Assembly: GCF_010015445.1 (NCBI RefSeq)
Contig: NC_053127.1
Span: 25,088,745-25,152,744 of the forward strand
Length of the DNA: 64,000 nucleotides
Reading direction: 5' to 3'
From: Perca fluviatilis
Taxonomy: Eukaryota; Chordata; Actinopteri; Perciformes; Percidae
The notes below the pieces were generated by a model, which did no database searches, was not told where the DNA came from, and worked only from the letters and a program-made list of their open reading frames with translations. The translations under genes were made by a program, and so were the position numbers. This document shows positions 51,494-64,000 of this stretch, piece after piece; the stretch's first letter is position 1; each line of letters opens with the position of its first letter.

Positions 51494-52561
51494 TACGTGC
51501 ACCCACACATAAACACATGTACAGTAGCCTACATGTATGCGTGTGTAGATAGACAGTAAGAGAAAGAATTCCCTCTGGGCATCTGGCTCCAGCACTGGTA
51601 AAGATAAGGTAGTGGGATGTCTCCTGACATGGCCAATGATTCATAATTGAGGCAGGACAGCTGTTGCTGGCTGCTCTGACAGGTCCCAGGGTGGATGACA
51701 GATGATAGGACCCTCTGGGACCAAGCTTTCTATCAGTCCAACTACTCACTGTCCACTATCTGCTCACCTGTCCTTTGTGAGCCTCCCTGGTATATGTAAA
51801 CCAAGTGGTCACAGACCCACAATCTGTTCCTCACTGGATAAGATATTATAAGTTGTTGCAATATCAGAGTGCCTACTAAATATTAGATGAACACACAATA
51901 AACACCTTCACAATGTAATGTTGTGTTTTAATGTTAACTTAATAAATAACAAATAACACTGATGTTTTTTGTTCTGCTATTTGCATTCAGATAAATATCA
52001 GTATGAATATATGATAATAATAATCAAAGCCAAGACATTTTCAGTTCCACTACTGACAGAAATAGTGCACCTTTTTTTTAAGTTAGGAAAACTGTCTGAT
52101 CTTGATCAATAAAATGTGATAAATCATAAATCATTTGTATAGCACTTTTCTTAATACAGTTACAACGTGCTCTTGATGAAAAAAGAATAAAGAAAGGACC
52201 AAAGTGTTAATTTTATTTAAATAAAATTTAATTATTCAAATAAAAATAAATAGGTACAGACAAAATAAAAAACTTAGTACATAGTGAAACTTAACGCTTG
52301 GCACTCAAACATTGAAATATTAAATATTTACTGTCTTTCTTAAGATATATCAAAGTAAAGATATAGCCTGTCTGATGGGTGTTCCAATGTCCAGGGACTT
52401 TATCTGCAAGGGTCATCCTTGGTTACTAGCTGACACCTATAGGATAAGAAGAAGATAACATAATAAGATTATAAGTAGAGCCCCATCCATCGATCTAAGG
52501 TGACACCAAAGCATAAGGAGTCAGCGACATACAGTACATATATGTGGAGAAAAGCTATTTA

Positions 52562-52790
52562 TTACTTTGAAAATAAGCAGTACATTTTATTAGCAATTCC
52601 GAACCAAAATAAGTTGGCTAGTACAGGGGTAATATGTTCATATATTTTGGTGCCAGTAATTCGAGCAGCAATGTTCTGCACCAATTTAAGGGATGAAGCT
52701 TTAACAGATACCAGTATTAAGTGCATCACAGCAGTCCAGGCAACTGTATGTGAGCAGGAGACAAGGATTTGTTTTTGTTGAAAAAAAACA
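52562..52790 (-). mobile_element. L2-clade LINE reverse-transcriptase fragment
   Basis: The minus strand from about 52690 down to 52565 reads LKLVQNIAARITGTKIYEHI and TPVLANLFWFGIANKM. This is the L-LVQN-AAR-(L/I)TGTK-EHITPVL-LHWLPV signature found after the palm of L2/CR1-type LINE reverse transcriptases. Upstream in another frame (about 52742) is LDCCDALNTG, matching the preceding LDYCN-L block, so a frameshift separates them. The expected HWLP is degraded to FWFG. The + strand reads as the familiar 'GTGCATCACAGCAGTCCAGG' repeat. Confidence 0.8.
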
Positions 52791-54257
52791 AAAGAAAAAA
52801 CATAATTGCACAAAATGGCTTGTAGAAACTGCAATTCAAATAAGTATTGGCCCAGGAAATGACATTTTATCCCAATTCAATTGTATTAAATGTTTGTAGG
52901 TCCAGCATCTGATATCATTAAGGGGGGCAAAAAGATTGATACTAGACTTGGATTGGGGATAGGGGATGGTGAATTGAACAAGGAAAAGAGGCTCTCCACC
53001 AGTTCCATGGAGGTCTTTAGCAAGAAGGACATTTGATTCCTAGCCTGATTTTTTTGGAGAGATGCTTGACTGAAATATTTATGAACCCTGGTGGAGGAAT
53101 ATCAGCCATCTTTCATTGACTCACCATGCAGCTTTACATAATGGTGAAATTCCGAGAACAAAGAAATTACACCCTCTGGTCTTTTCTTATCTGAATCTCC
53201 AATAAATTCAACCTTGCTTCAATGTAGGCTTACAAATGTGAGTACAATAACAAAGCACGCACTTTTCATTGAAGTTCCATGACAATGTCTAAAGCCTAAG
53301 CTACATTATACAAAACTGCAACAAAAACAATCAATTGATATAATGTTAGAGCTGAGTCTCCATGGTTTTTAAAATTTGTTAACATTGTTAGTACAATTGC
53401 AATCCACATTGTCTACACTATCAACTCATTGCTCAAAAATATGAGTATGGATGTTAAATTGATAAAGAGTGTACTGTAGGGTGAATTATGGAGTTATAAC
53501 ATGAGCAAGTAGCTAAAGTAACCTGATTTGCAAAACATCCAAGCCCTCTATATTAACTCAGAGACAAAAAGGAAGAAGTGGGGAAAAATAGAACGGTGCC
53601 TAAGGCTTTGTCATTGCCATTGCCCTTGAGAAACAGGGATTCTAAAATCACATGGAATTCCTTTATTACTCACTGTGACACTGCAGTTTAAAGCTCATGA
53701 AACAACTAAACTAAGCCACAATGTCAAGATGCACGGTTTTTGTATTAAAACATACAAGGGTGATTTTGTAACATACACACAATTGTTATTTTGATCTGTT
53801 TGCTCTCTGTGTTTTCAGTTAGTCTGAAAACCTCCAGAGTTATCTTGGGTTTAATTCTGGTTGTGATAAAAAACCAAATCAATCAGAGTGGCTGACCTCA
53901 TGGATCATTCAGGAAGAAGACACCTCTAAGCTCAGTCTCAGAGTGTCCATTACATTCTCTGCACTCGTTGTCAGCTCTCCTTTGACTGAGTGACAGTTAG
54001 TCAACCTGGCCAAATTCATGTTGCTGCCGCCATTGTGCAATGTTTTCATCCTGCCCACTGTCTCAGCTTTTCCAGGCTGCTGCACTAACACTCCTGCACA
54101 TATATAACCTCAGGGACATTGGCCTTTTTCTGCCTCATGGCATACCTGAGACCTGAGCCCATTACCTATGACAGCATTAGTTTTCAGAACATGTTATGAA
54201 TCTCACTAAGAGCTTGAAATAGATGTGGTTGAATAGGCTTTGAAGTTGCACTTGTCG

Positions 54258-54770
54258 TTCAAAGAGACGGTTCTCCCCCGAAAAAACGCTCCCAAGTCGT
54301 TTGTTCAAGCAGCAATTATGACTCATTTTTACGTTTATAGTGGCGGTGCCCTCTAATGGCCCAAACTATTACAGGACTTTCAAACAAATGCAGGACTTTC
54401 ACCTAGGCGCTGGAGTTTCTCATGTTTGAAAGTAAAAGTAAACAGCGACCTTTTATTAAACTTACCCAAACAAACGGAACTACGTGACATTCTGCGTCAC
54501 GTGCAAAACCAGAAGTTAAGTTTTTAACCCAAACCACGATATTTTTTCCAAACTTAACTAAGTAGGTTTGGTGCGGAAAAATAACCAAGTTTTTTTTGTG
54601 CCTAAGCCTAACCAAACTGTGACAGTTTCTCAATGCTATTGTGTAAAACTGTGACTGTTACGTTTTCTGGTTTAGATATGAGGAAGAAAAACGCTCCTGT
54701 GGGTCATGTTTCCTGCACCTAGGTGCGCTAATTTATGGAATGCTCCTGTGGGTCGCATTAGAGGGTAGCG
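54258..54770 (-). mobile_element. interspersed repeat family R1, copy 2
   Basis: The reverse complement aligns with 10285-10725. In this copy short inverted sequences are visible: CGGTGCCCTCTAATG at 54344-54358 against the reverse complement of 54756-54770, 13 of 15 matching. Homology to copy 1 continues about 85 bp outside the left inverted sequence, so these may not be the true ends. The centre includes 'ACCCAAACCACGATATTTTT' and CCTAACCAAACTG blocks typical of perciform dispersed repeats. No protein is encoded. Confidence 0.8.
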
Positions 54771-55821
54771 ATAAACAACCTATATAGCCTATACCTATAC
54801 TAGTTGCATTCAAGACATGAGCTGGGTCCATTTCGATCTGGTTGCAAGATGGTTTAAAATAATCAGTCATTGAGCTCTAAGCAGTGATATTTTGTATATA
54901 TTTGTATCTCCTCCTTTTTATTAGCACATGCCAATGCACAAAACATTTAGCTATTTACTTAGCAAATATTTAATCTATCTGGCTAATCTTGAATTTTAGT
55001 TATTTGATTGCCTTTTTTTAAGGTTTAGTTATCATTAGCATGCTACTCTTGATTATTGAAGGCCACATTCCTCTTTTATTAGTTCTATGGGGAATGAATC
55101 AGATGTTGCTCCAAAATGTGTCAGTGCTCCATTATTCAGACAGTTTAACTATATGCAATCCTCTCGAGGTTCCTTCACCAGATTTAGCTGCAGATGCTGT
55201 TCAAACATGTTGAAGACATAAAGCACTGCTGTCAGAGTGGCTTCAAGGCACAAGGCAAACACAGAAAGAAGATGAGTCAATCATGCAACGAACCATAAGT
55301 GGAATGACCCAGACACATTCTACAATTACTCAAGAACATGTCTACAATCTGGGAGCAGGTTAACAAAGAAATTATTTAACCAAACATATCCCTGTGCAAC
55401 TGTTGGTAGACAACTGAGCAAAGTAACACAGCAGGTGACCCATTTTTCAGAGCAACATCATTAGACCAAACTAGGCTTAAAATGGAAACACAACAGTGGG
55501 GGGGTGCTGAATTAATATCCCATATGGTGTGAATTCAGACCTCATAAGTCAACATTTAGTCACCATGTTTGTGTGTAATGTGATTTTGTTTATGTTCATT
55601 TAAAAGTCTACACATTTTGTCTATTGGTCTTCAAAAAAGTGGATGGAAATGTGCTTTTAACAGTGCCAAAAATACAACACACTGTTACCTTTGTGCAATG
55701 TGTTACTCCAAAGACTCTTTGCAAAGGTTATGCCAGTCAGTGAACGGTTTGCTTGCATGACATCATACGGTATGGGATGCACAGAATGCGCAGCAATAAA
55801 ATGTGCAATCTCTTTTTGTAG

Positions 55822-56014
55822 GTGTTAAATGTGAGTGTGTTGGAAGGAGAGCAGGTGACAGTGGAGGACACAGGTGGCCGCGAGCCCTTCATCCTTGCCA
55901 ATGAGTCAGTCTTGATGAGGGGCCTCGTACTACGCAGCTGGAGCAACCAAATCTCCATCCGATTTCGCAGTGACCAACAGCACAACTCCGGATTCCTCCT
56001 GCTGCATTACCAAG
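55822..56014 (+). CDS. sez6: sez6 exon 4: second part of CUB domain 1
   Basis: This 193-bp exon is entered in phase 0 and left in phase 1; it encodes 64 residues plus one base. It starts VLNVSVLEGEQVTVED, then has GGREPFILANES, LMRGLVLRS and SIRFRSDQ, and ends SGFLLLHYQ. These are the core beta-strands of CUB1. The EGE-VTVE, LAN-S and RG-V-RS blocks are closer to SEZ6 than to SEZ6L or SEZ6L2 as I remember them. Sequons NVS and NES are present. The acceptor is TTTTTGTAG and the donor AAG|GTGAGC. In the family the next exon begins with the Tyr-Leu-Leu-Ser-Cys start of sushi 1; it was not found before base 64000. Confidence 0.93.
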
Positions 56015-56082
56015 GTGAGCCAGTACCATGTTAGATATCTTGCAATGTCATTCAAACTGTGCATCAGTCCAACATCGCTCAG

Positions 56083-56151
56083 CATCTATCTATCCATCTA
56101 TCTATCTCTCTACCTATCTCTCTACCTATCTCTCTATCTATCTATCTATAT
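56083..56151. repeat. (TATC)n microsatellite, imperfect
   Basis: TATC units interrupted by CATC and by three near-copies of a 12-bp TCTCTACCTATC-type unit, 70 bp downstream of sez6 exon 4. Confidence 0.95.
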
Positions 56152-57663
56152 GTGTTTTTATGAGACTTCTGGGTTACATCCTTGTGTTGAAGTTATCACC
56201 CAATTGTAATTGCAGGAATGTATCCGTATGCTCAATTTACATAAAAAAGTAGTATTGTCACAAAGTAGACACTTCAGGTCCTTTACATGCCCAGTTTTGA
56301 TACATACTAAGCCAAGTTTAGTTTTTTGTTTTTTAAATTATCTCTATGTTTTTTTGTTTGTTTTTTAAATAGGCAGCAGCAAATATACACATTTTCTTTT
56401 AGTAAAAAAATGAAAAGGACGGTAAGCTTTAAAAAGGTGGGATAAAAAGGTGAAGAAACAAAAAGACTGGCCAGACTCAGTCTTTACTCGGTAGGGGGAG
56501 AGAGCGCTCTTCATTGTCCGACAGCCTGCCTTTCCTGAGGAGTCAGGCTGCGTCCACGCAGCCTTCCTGTGTGTCATCCTACACGTTAAAAGCGCGTCTC
56601 TCCGCTGTCCTCCACAGCCGTCTACCCCGTCCCACATCTCAGTGCGTCTGAATGCCCCAATATCCAATCCCCTGTTCTCACCCCAGCAGAGCGCTTATCA
56701 GTCCTGTCCAATCACACGTACAGTATCTCCCTTGATTAGGTGAGATCAGGTGTGTCCGAATAGTGTCTTTATTGCCTGTGCAAGGCAAGCAGAAAAAAAA
56801 CAACCCAAAGGAAACACCACACTCTAAAGAATATTTACAGTGAAAACATGCAAAACACTAGCTTTCTGGCTACACTTTGTGACAGTAACATTGTCTATGT
56901 TCATATAAAATGCTCTGTTACATGACATATGACCCACAATGTGTACAGGCAACCTTCCATGCTTATCAGTCAGAAGTAAGTGCTAGGAGGGAAGATAGCT
57001 TGCAATTGGAATTAACATAGTTTTGTGAATGCTGAATTCCTTTGGCCTCTGCAGAGATTAAACTATACAGAATGAATTATTAAATGTGATCAAATAACTA
57101 CAAGAGAAGAGTGTGTTTCATCAGCAAAATCTGTCAGCAGTGTTACGGTATGTCTTCGGTGAACAAGATGGCCCATAAATTCCTCCCTCTTGCTCTCGTG
57201 CTTGTTTTGCGTGTGACATATATCTTCCATGTCTGCAACAATGTCTGTTTATCTTAGCAATCACACAAAGTGGCCAGCAATTACATGCCCCATCGATTTG
57301 AGTTGATGGCGGAAGCCAGTGACCAAAACATTCATCCCACCACATTACTGTGGCACTTTCACCAGATCGAAAATGAAAGCGACCATCAAAACAGTGACAT
57401 GAGATAAATCAGCCCGTCGCTGTTGGATGTGTGAATATTTCTGTGTGGTCAGGCTGAATGATGACTGCGAGGGGTCAGTGCAGATCACACAGGGTGATGC
57501 ATACAGTAGATGGGGACAGATGGTGACAAATAGTTGAAATATATTACACTGTTAGTAGGTGCACTTTCCTCCTTCACTTCTCCTTTTTGCATTTCAGAAG
57601 AGCTTATTCAGCATTATTTTGTGTTCAATATTTTCCAGGTTTGTTGTAAAAATATATAGACAC

Positions 57664-57771
<108 letters not shown>

Positions 57772-58838
57772 CACACTTTATCTATCCATACATTCTACAT
57801 TCACTGTTAAATAAATCCAACGATCAAACTGTACTATGCACCTGATGCTGAGAGGGGTCTGCAGGAGGACTCTGTGGCACTATACTGGTTGCTGATGTGA
57901 GTCGTATTATTGAAACTGCTTGCTGCTGCTTATTTTGTGAGCCGTGCTGCATTTGCTCACACTGCTTCATAAGACATATGAATAATCAAGTGGTTTCTTA
58001 TGTTCCATGCAAACCTCCTATCCTAAATAGGATCCAAACCAGATGAGACTCATAATCAGGATATTGCACATGTATGTGGGCAGATATCAGTACTTATCAG
58101 TTAAAGAAAATATATAATGATAAAAGCTGTAATGATTTATACCCTGAAATTAAAGTGAAACTAAGGATTTCTTGAGCTAAGAATAATTGACATGGATGAT
58201 GAATATATCCAAAGTTTTGGAGATAATGCCAGATGTTTGCTCCTTGAATGTAAGCTGTCAAAAAAACCACTCCATTAAAAAAGGAGCTTTCCTAACAGGT
58301 GAAACACAGAGCCACAAGGGAAAAAAAATGCACGTCAAACATAACTAAATTGCTGCACTGAATTTAATGCCAGTCTATTGTTTAAGCATTTAAATACATC
58401 TTGGATGATAAAATGTGGCCAGCATATCCACAAGTGAAAATCAGACACTGCTAATGTCTGCACCTCGGTACTGAAAGGACAGAGACTGTCATTTGTTGTT
58501 GTTATGGAGTTTAAGACACTTCTTTACAGACAATCAGAAACCAGGATGATGATGGAGTCACCCATAACCAGCTTTCTTATGTTCTACGTATAGCATATCA
58601 TATCCCGAATGTGATTAGAACCAGGATAAGACTTGTAGCATGGACAGTAGTGTGCATATAAACCTACCCATTTACAATTGACAATGTGTTGGTGACAGCA
58701 CAGATCAGACGAGCGAAGCAGAAAAAAGAGAAATCAAACTTGAATATCATCATTAAATGATTTGGCTATGAAAGAATCAATCTTCTCAGTGGGTGTCTGG
58801 CCTAGGGCACCAAAATGGCCGGACATGGCACTGGGTTG

Positions 58839-59207
58839 CTCAGTGTCTAGTCTCGCTTTGCCAGACAATCCTCCAAAGCGCGCTGAAGGAGGGTCTGGCT
58901 ACTCCACATTCGGGGATAGGAGGAAAACATGCTCTGGTTTAATGGCATTTCTTTAAACCAATCAGAATCGTCATGGGTGGCACTAAACTCCGCACAGAGT
59001 TGCAAAATAGTTGTGCGCGAGAAAACTCCGATTGGACAGTCTACTGTAGCTAGCTGTCTCGATTTACCCAATAAACAATAGTCCTCATAAATCCACCGAA
59101 TTTAAAATTCCAACACAAAGAAAGCGGAAAGAAACCGGTGGAATTTCCTGCAGCACCGGAGCAATCCCGGAAGTGGAACGTCAAGGATATTGACTACTCA
59201 GTGTCTA
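58839..59207 (+). mobile_element. MITE-like fish element with flanking direct repeats
   Basis: The sequence CTCAGTGTCTA occurs at 58839-58849 and 59197-59207, overlapping the element ends (TAGTC... at about 58848 and ...GACTA at 59196). This gives a target duplication of about 9 bp. The internal order 'TAGTCTCGCTTTGCCAGACA', GGAGGGTCTGGCTA, 'GGCATTTCTTTAAACCAATC', 'GATTGGACAGTC', 'AATTCCAACACAAAGAAAGC' and GGAAGTGGAACGTCAAGGAT matches a widely dispersed teleost non-autonomous repeat that I recognise. There is no coding capacity. The duplication length suggests a hAT-like class, which is inference. Confidence 0.85.
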
Positions 59208-59464
59208 ACCTCATTTCATTACTTTGTTTAAAAATGTATTTGATACAAAGAGGGCTTCATCTCCAACATTAACACAACTTAACACTGCACCTCTAAATCA
59301 TTTTATAGATAGATCCTGTTGTGTCTGATGTACTGTACTGTAGATATTCCTCAGCAATTGATATACATTTTTATCACGCTATAAAGCCTTTATATAACAC
59401 AGATGTGTGGCGTTAGTTGTCCATCAATCAACATATTTGCTTTGGAAGTTGATGGGACAAATTT

Positions 59465-59468
<4 letters not shown>

Positions 59469-59499
<31 letters not shown>

Positions 59500-59910
59500 T
59501 CAACAACAATAATAATAATATTAATGGTGGGTTTTGAGGGAGGTTTTAAAGGTGGGTAGAGACTCTATGGTATAACAATATGGATGGATAGCGGGAGGGA
59601 GTTCCAAAGGCGAGGAGCAGAATGGCTGAAAGCTCTAAACCCCATTGTGGACAGGCAGGCAGAAGGAGTGAAAAGCAGTGAGGAAGAGGAGGATCGGAGT
59701 GTTCGGGATGGAGTGTAGGGCTGAAGGAGTTCAGAGATGTATGGAGGAGCGAGATTATGGAGGGCTTTGAAGGCGAGAAGAAGAATCTTATAGTCAGTAC
59801 GGTATTGGACAGGGAGCCTGTGCAGTTGTTTAAGGAGTGGAGTAACGTGTTCAGTTGTTGGGGTTCTGGTGATAATACGGGCAGCTGAGTTTTGGACCAA
59901 AGTTACATTA
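59469..59910 (-). mobile_element. L2-clade LINE 3' end with (AAT)n tail
   Basis: The minus strand from about 59905 to 59565 encodes an uninterrupted C-terminal reverse-transcriptase region. It begins LVQNSAARIITRTPTTEHVT, continues with PLLKQLHRLPV, YKILLLAFKALHNLAPPYI and SELLQPYTPSRTLRSS, and ends near GFRAFSHSAPRLWNSLPLSI. This is the standard tail of L2/CR1-like fish LINEs. The 3' end continues as LKTSLKTH-like sequence and then a (ATT)n run (59469-59520, AAT on the + strand), the simple-repeat tail typical of this clade rather than poly-A. It is 5'-truncated. Confidence 0.9.
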
Positions 59911-60306
59911 ATGAGAAACAAAAATGCCACGAGCAGATTTCTCGAGACTAAGACTAAACATATTGGAGACACAGAAGATATTTCAATTTGTGTTCCTCTC
60001 CTTGGTAAGCAGAGTATCACCTTGTCCTTTATAATAGGCTGTGAGAAATTTGATTGGACAAGCGTGGAGAAGGAGACAGAGCTGTGGAGAGATGGATCTC
60101 GGCTCAGGGTAATTAATATTTGCTACAACGTTGGCTCTGCCTGCAATGGCAGACTGATGGATGCCTCCATAAGATCAGCAGTGAGCCTGACGCTTGGAAC
60201 ATGATTATAGCTGTGTTTTACTGTTTATATGTATAGAAGTAGAAGTGTGGGGCAGGAGAGGAGATAACCACTTTCCATGTAAATCATTATCCTTTTCTTT
60301 TCCACA

Positions 60307-60408
<102 letters not shown>

Positions 60409-63400
60409 TTCAACAACAATATCCAGAGACAGCTACTGCAGCTCCAATAAATGAAAAAATGTAATGCATGCAACTAACAAAGAACCATACATAAAACACA
60501 AATTACATGGAATGCATCCTGAGTGTCAGCAACACATTAAATGTGAAATAACACATTTATCTGTTTAGGATATAGGGTTTCTTTAAATTATTGCTGCAGA
60601 ATTCCAATTTGCAAGTTATTTGGCTCCATGAATCTGAAACCCTAATACAAGTTGTATTTATTCACCATCTTTTTTGTTATTGCAATAGTTGAATCCATAG
60701 TGTTGTTCTGAGTATGAATAAGAGCCTATCAATATGAACATTTTAGGCTATTTATACTCATATTTTCTATAATAACAACATTATCAGTACTGACACAAAT
60801 ATCCTTGGTATTATGCATATAACATGTATTGTACGCACTTACTACTTTTGTAATAAGAATAGGCAGCAATTTTAACCACTAAAACTTCAGGATCATGCAG
60901 TGCATGCATGCATGTTGAGAGGATACTTTAACCTAAAGTGTTAGCACCCAGATGAGCAAACTAAATACAGGACAGGGAAATTAAATTCTTCCAAAAGCAT
61001 AACGATGGGGTAATTACAGTGCTGGCATGCTAAGTTATTTGCCAAAATGTAGACTTCAACTAGTAAAATATATTCAGACTTCTTACCAGATGGGTCATGG
61101 AATGCTGTTATTTATTTAAAAAATGAAAATCATTTATATGCATGAGCATTGTGGGTATAATTAAATGTTACACTGCACATGCAAATGTGGATGACCATAG
61201 GCCAATTTTACTGCCGATTAGCAAGTTACTTCTTTATAAATTTAATTAAATTTATGATGGAATTTAACCACAACTTCTGTTATTTAGTTTTTAAAATGAT
61301 TGCCATCATATGTAACCTATTAACATAATAAGTGAGCTTGAATTGTCATTTCAGGATATTGTGAAGTAGTAATCATTTGAAAGAAAATCACAATCAATGG
61401 CATTGCCAATGGCGTTGATGCTTTACAGGAAATATTGATTGGCTGTGACTAATGTGCTGGGTTGACAAGTAAGGTGGCAATGGCCACTGGCAATGATCCA
61501 CCAATTTGCCACAACTTCTCAGTAGCATTGATGAGATGCTGCCTCTAGTACAAAGTTATTTCTCTTTAATAGCCTTTATTGAGTAAATGACCATTAAAAT
61601 CGAGTTTTTAACCCAACCACATAAATATCAATGGGGCATATCATGGCAGAACTATGCTCTGGCTTTCTACAACTGAATCACTTTCCCAGAGACAACAATA
61701 TTGATCTTTCTGTAAAAAGGTAATGCTTTGGTGCACAGCCAGGACATGAAGCGTGGATACAGTGAGAATCACACTCTCCCACAAGTCACCTGATAACTGC
61801 AGAGCTATCACACCAACAAAACCACAACTGACTAGAGATGACTTATCAGCACAGGATTTTCTCTCCACGGAAACACATTTTACTCTCGAAATGTTGATGT
61901 AACACATTGCAGATAATATTCTCCAAATGCCCTGTCATTAAATATACTAATAACAATCAACACTACATTCATTATTTGTGTTCTGTTTTCTGTCACCCAC
62001 TTTCATTATCTTCTGCCCTCACCTTGCCAAGTTTGATCTCATTCCAGCTCTCTACCTGAAGGGATTCAGGCAACACGTGAAATATAACAGTGCAGCAGTT
62101 TATTAGGCCTAAATTGAAATGCATTTTATTGGTTTGTCGAAATACGGCGGATACCTTAGGTTTACTGGCTTCCTCACCTCATCTATTGTGCCTTGGTCAA
62201 CAATATTCTATTGTCCCTTTTTGGTTGAAGAGCAGCATTCTCCATTTGGCAAATGAAAATGTGCATACAGCAGGATAAGGCCCATTAAAGGGAGGAGTGT
62301 GTTAGTGAATGCACCAAGTGTTTACTTTTTTTTTTTTTTAAATGATTTCCGAAAGTTGAGCTTTTCACTTGGGGCTAAATAATCCGTAACTAATTATTGG
62401 ATCCAAAATACAGTTTATAGTTACATATTTGATGACAAAATATTTGAATTTCAGATAGATGAGAAAGGGCAGGAAACCATAGAAACAAAAATACTTAAAA
62501 AAAAAACAACAACACAGGTATTCATTGCTGCTGCACAGATAAGTGAGAGAAAAAGAAAGAAAGCACTGCGGAATGTGTTTCTCTTGAACATTTGACAAAA
62601 ATAAAAAAAAGGGAAAAAAGCATTTAGCCCATGTTCAGATGCCTGATGATTATGTATTGGTTATGACAAGCTACACATAAAAAGCAATGTTCTAACTTCA
62701 AGCTGTGCAATTTGAATCCCAAAAGCTTTTATCCATTTTTTTCCCCCTCATTCTTATTATTTTATGGAAGCCTATTTTAGAACAGTATTAAACAAAGTAC
62801 CAATATAAGTCAGCTATAATAGATGTTTGTGAGACATAGCATTTATGTCAGTAATGTCTCCTTATTTTGACCTGAGATGCCCTCCTTTGTCTAAACTGCG
62901 TAATTTTGAAACAGAACGTGGGAACGCAGTAGGGTGATGGATGCAAGTCCATACTAGTCAGGTATGAGTGTTACCAATGTGACTATTTCCTTTCCTATAC
63001 AAGGAAACCACTAAAGACACGTCTGTTTCCTGTGGTCCTACAGTAGCATCAGCTAATCTTCCTGGCTGTCTGCACCGTGGCGTGGAGCTATTATTTCTAA
63101 TGGCAAAACAATCAGACTTTATAGCCAAGCACCACATCTACTGGAATGGAGACCGCACGTAATTTAATACTTCAGGAATTGGCTCCACAATTTGTGCCTC
63201 CGGCTCTCCCGCTGCATGCTCAATAGGGATGTAAATGCTGCTATGATAATAGCAATAACTAGGTTCATTGGAGCTAGTGATAAACTATGAATTGAATGGA
63301 TGACCCAGGGGCAGTGTACCTCGTCCTTGTGGCTCAGAGTAGTAAAACACAGTAGATGGGGGCAGTTTTGCAAGCCTTTATGGCCATTATGCATTTAGAG

Positions 63401-64000
63401 CTGTTTTCCCTAGAGTCCAAGTTCAGGATTGATAGAATAAAAACTTTGAATATCCAATTGAGCTTCAAGGTAATGCTAGAAATAGTACTAAAGTGTTGTT
63501 TTTCATCTAGAAATGATTGGCTTGAATGAAAGCACTTCAAATCCAACCTGCTGTAGAGTATATAATCTGTCTGTGCTGTTTAACCTTCACTTGCTCTGCA
63601 TCTGTGCACGCAAAGACCTCAGAACCAAACACAAATATTAAAGTATTCATGTGCATTTCTATCAATGTGGCCTCTACTCAAGCTCTGAATGTATGATGTT
63701 GTGTAGCCATTTTATCATGGAACCTGTGTCAAAATCTTTCAACCGTTGGTGTTTACTTCATCAGGACAATTTAGATTGGGTCAGGTATGTTTTAAGCCAC
63801 CAAACCAAACCATGTCTGTTGTGACTTAGTAAACATTAAATTTCAATAATACAGTTATAGGATGTTGCCATTGTTGCCTCTTTGATTCATGCCAAAAGAT
63901 GTTCATATTACAGTTCTGTGATGTTCAATGTAATACAAATCAAGCAAAGAAGCTATATGTAAGAACAAGTAGAAACAGGTAACACTTAAGCACATTTCTA

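Larger units (their letters stand above)
44716..55821 (+). other. sez6 intron 3 (11.1 kb)
   Basis: It starts GTCAGT and ends with TCTTTTTGTAG, phase 0. It contains four long microsatellite blocks, the perfect hairpin at 50551-50601, an L2 LINE fragment and one copy of repeat family R1, listed separately. The 45200-45650 part has repeat-like character without a clear match. The rest, including 47160-50550, shows no further exon: no frame there encodes sushi, CUB or other recognisable sequence. Confidence 0.85.

Noticed and set aside
54344..54770. Calling the R1 copy a MITE from its inverted 15-mers
   Set aside because: Homology with the other copy extends beyond the left inverted sequence, so these are not proven termini.

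Overview
The window looks like a teleost fish chromosome, probably a spiny-rayed fish. The evidence is the very dense (CA)n/(GT)n and (TA)n microsatellites, several dispersed repeats typical of ray-finned fish, L1- and L2-type LINE remnants, and one intron-split vertebrate neuronal gene. No prokaryotic or viral gene is present. Most of the DNA is non-coding and only about 1.0 kb is confidently coding.

The gene is sez6 (seizure-related 6), on the + strand. Three exons can be placed with canonical splice sites and compatible phases: 43416-44129 (Ser/Thr/Pro-rich N-terminal region), 44594-44715 and 55822-56014 (together the first CUB-like domain). The translation is closer to mammalian SEZ6 than to SEZ6L or SEZ6L2, as remembered rather than searched. 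It shares a VTT...NH/RP motif near the start, the Ile/Thr-rich run just before CUB1, and the EGE-VTVE / LAN-S / RG-V-RS pattern. Exon 1 (signal peptide) and everything after CUB1 (sushi repeats, further CUB domains, membrane segment, tail) are not visible. Exon 1 is probably upstream of the window, or too short to recognise in the first 43 kb. The 3' exons lie beyond base 64000.

Layout. 1-43415 is upstream or intron-1 DNA carrying fish dispersed repeats (about 2.1-2.6, 3.4-3.8, 4.1-4.35 kb), the first copy of a roughly 430-500 bp repeat (10.3-10.7 kb), a 1-kb element with inverted ends (13.05-14.07 kb), and a direct-repeat pair (25.76-27.10 and 33.56-34.39 kb). The left member of that pair contains a nested fish repeat and a short transposon-like reading frame. 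A tRNA-like SINE fragment (34.5-34.8 kb) and a 5'-truncated L1 with a perfect 14-bp target duplication (39.6-41.2 kb) follow. 44130-44593 is a short intron. 44716-55821 is an 11-kb intron with a perfect 24-bp-stem hairpin, an L2 fragment and the second, inverted copy of the 10.3-kb repeat. 56015-64000 is the start of the next intron, with a MITE-like element bounded by direct repeats (58.84-59.21 kb) and an L2 3' end running into an (AAT)n tail.

I found no convincing new multi-gene system. The items most worth a second look are the in-frame signal-peptide-like reading frame that runs from the intron into sez6 exon 2, the symmetric phase of that exon, the paired repeat copies, the transposase-like short frame, and several perfect hairpins.
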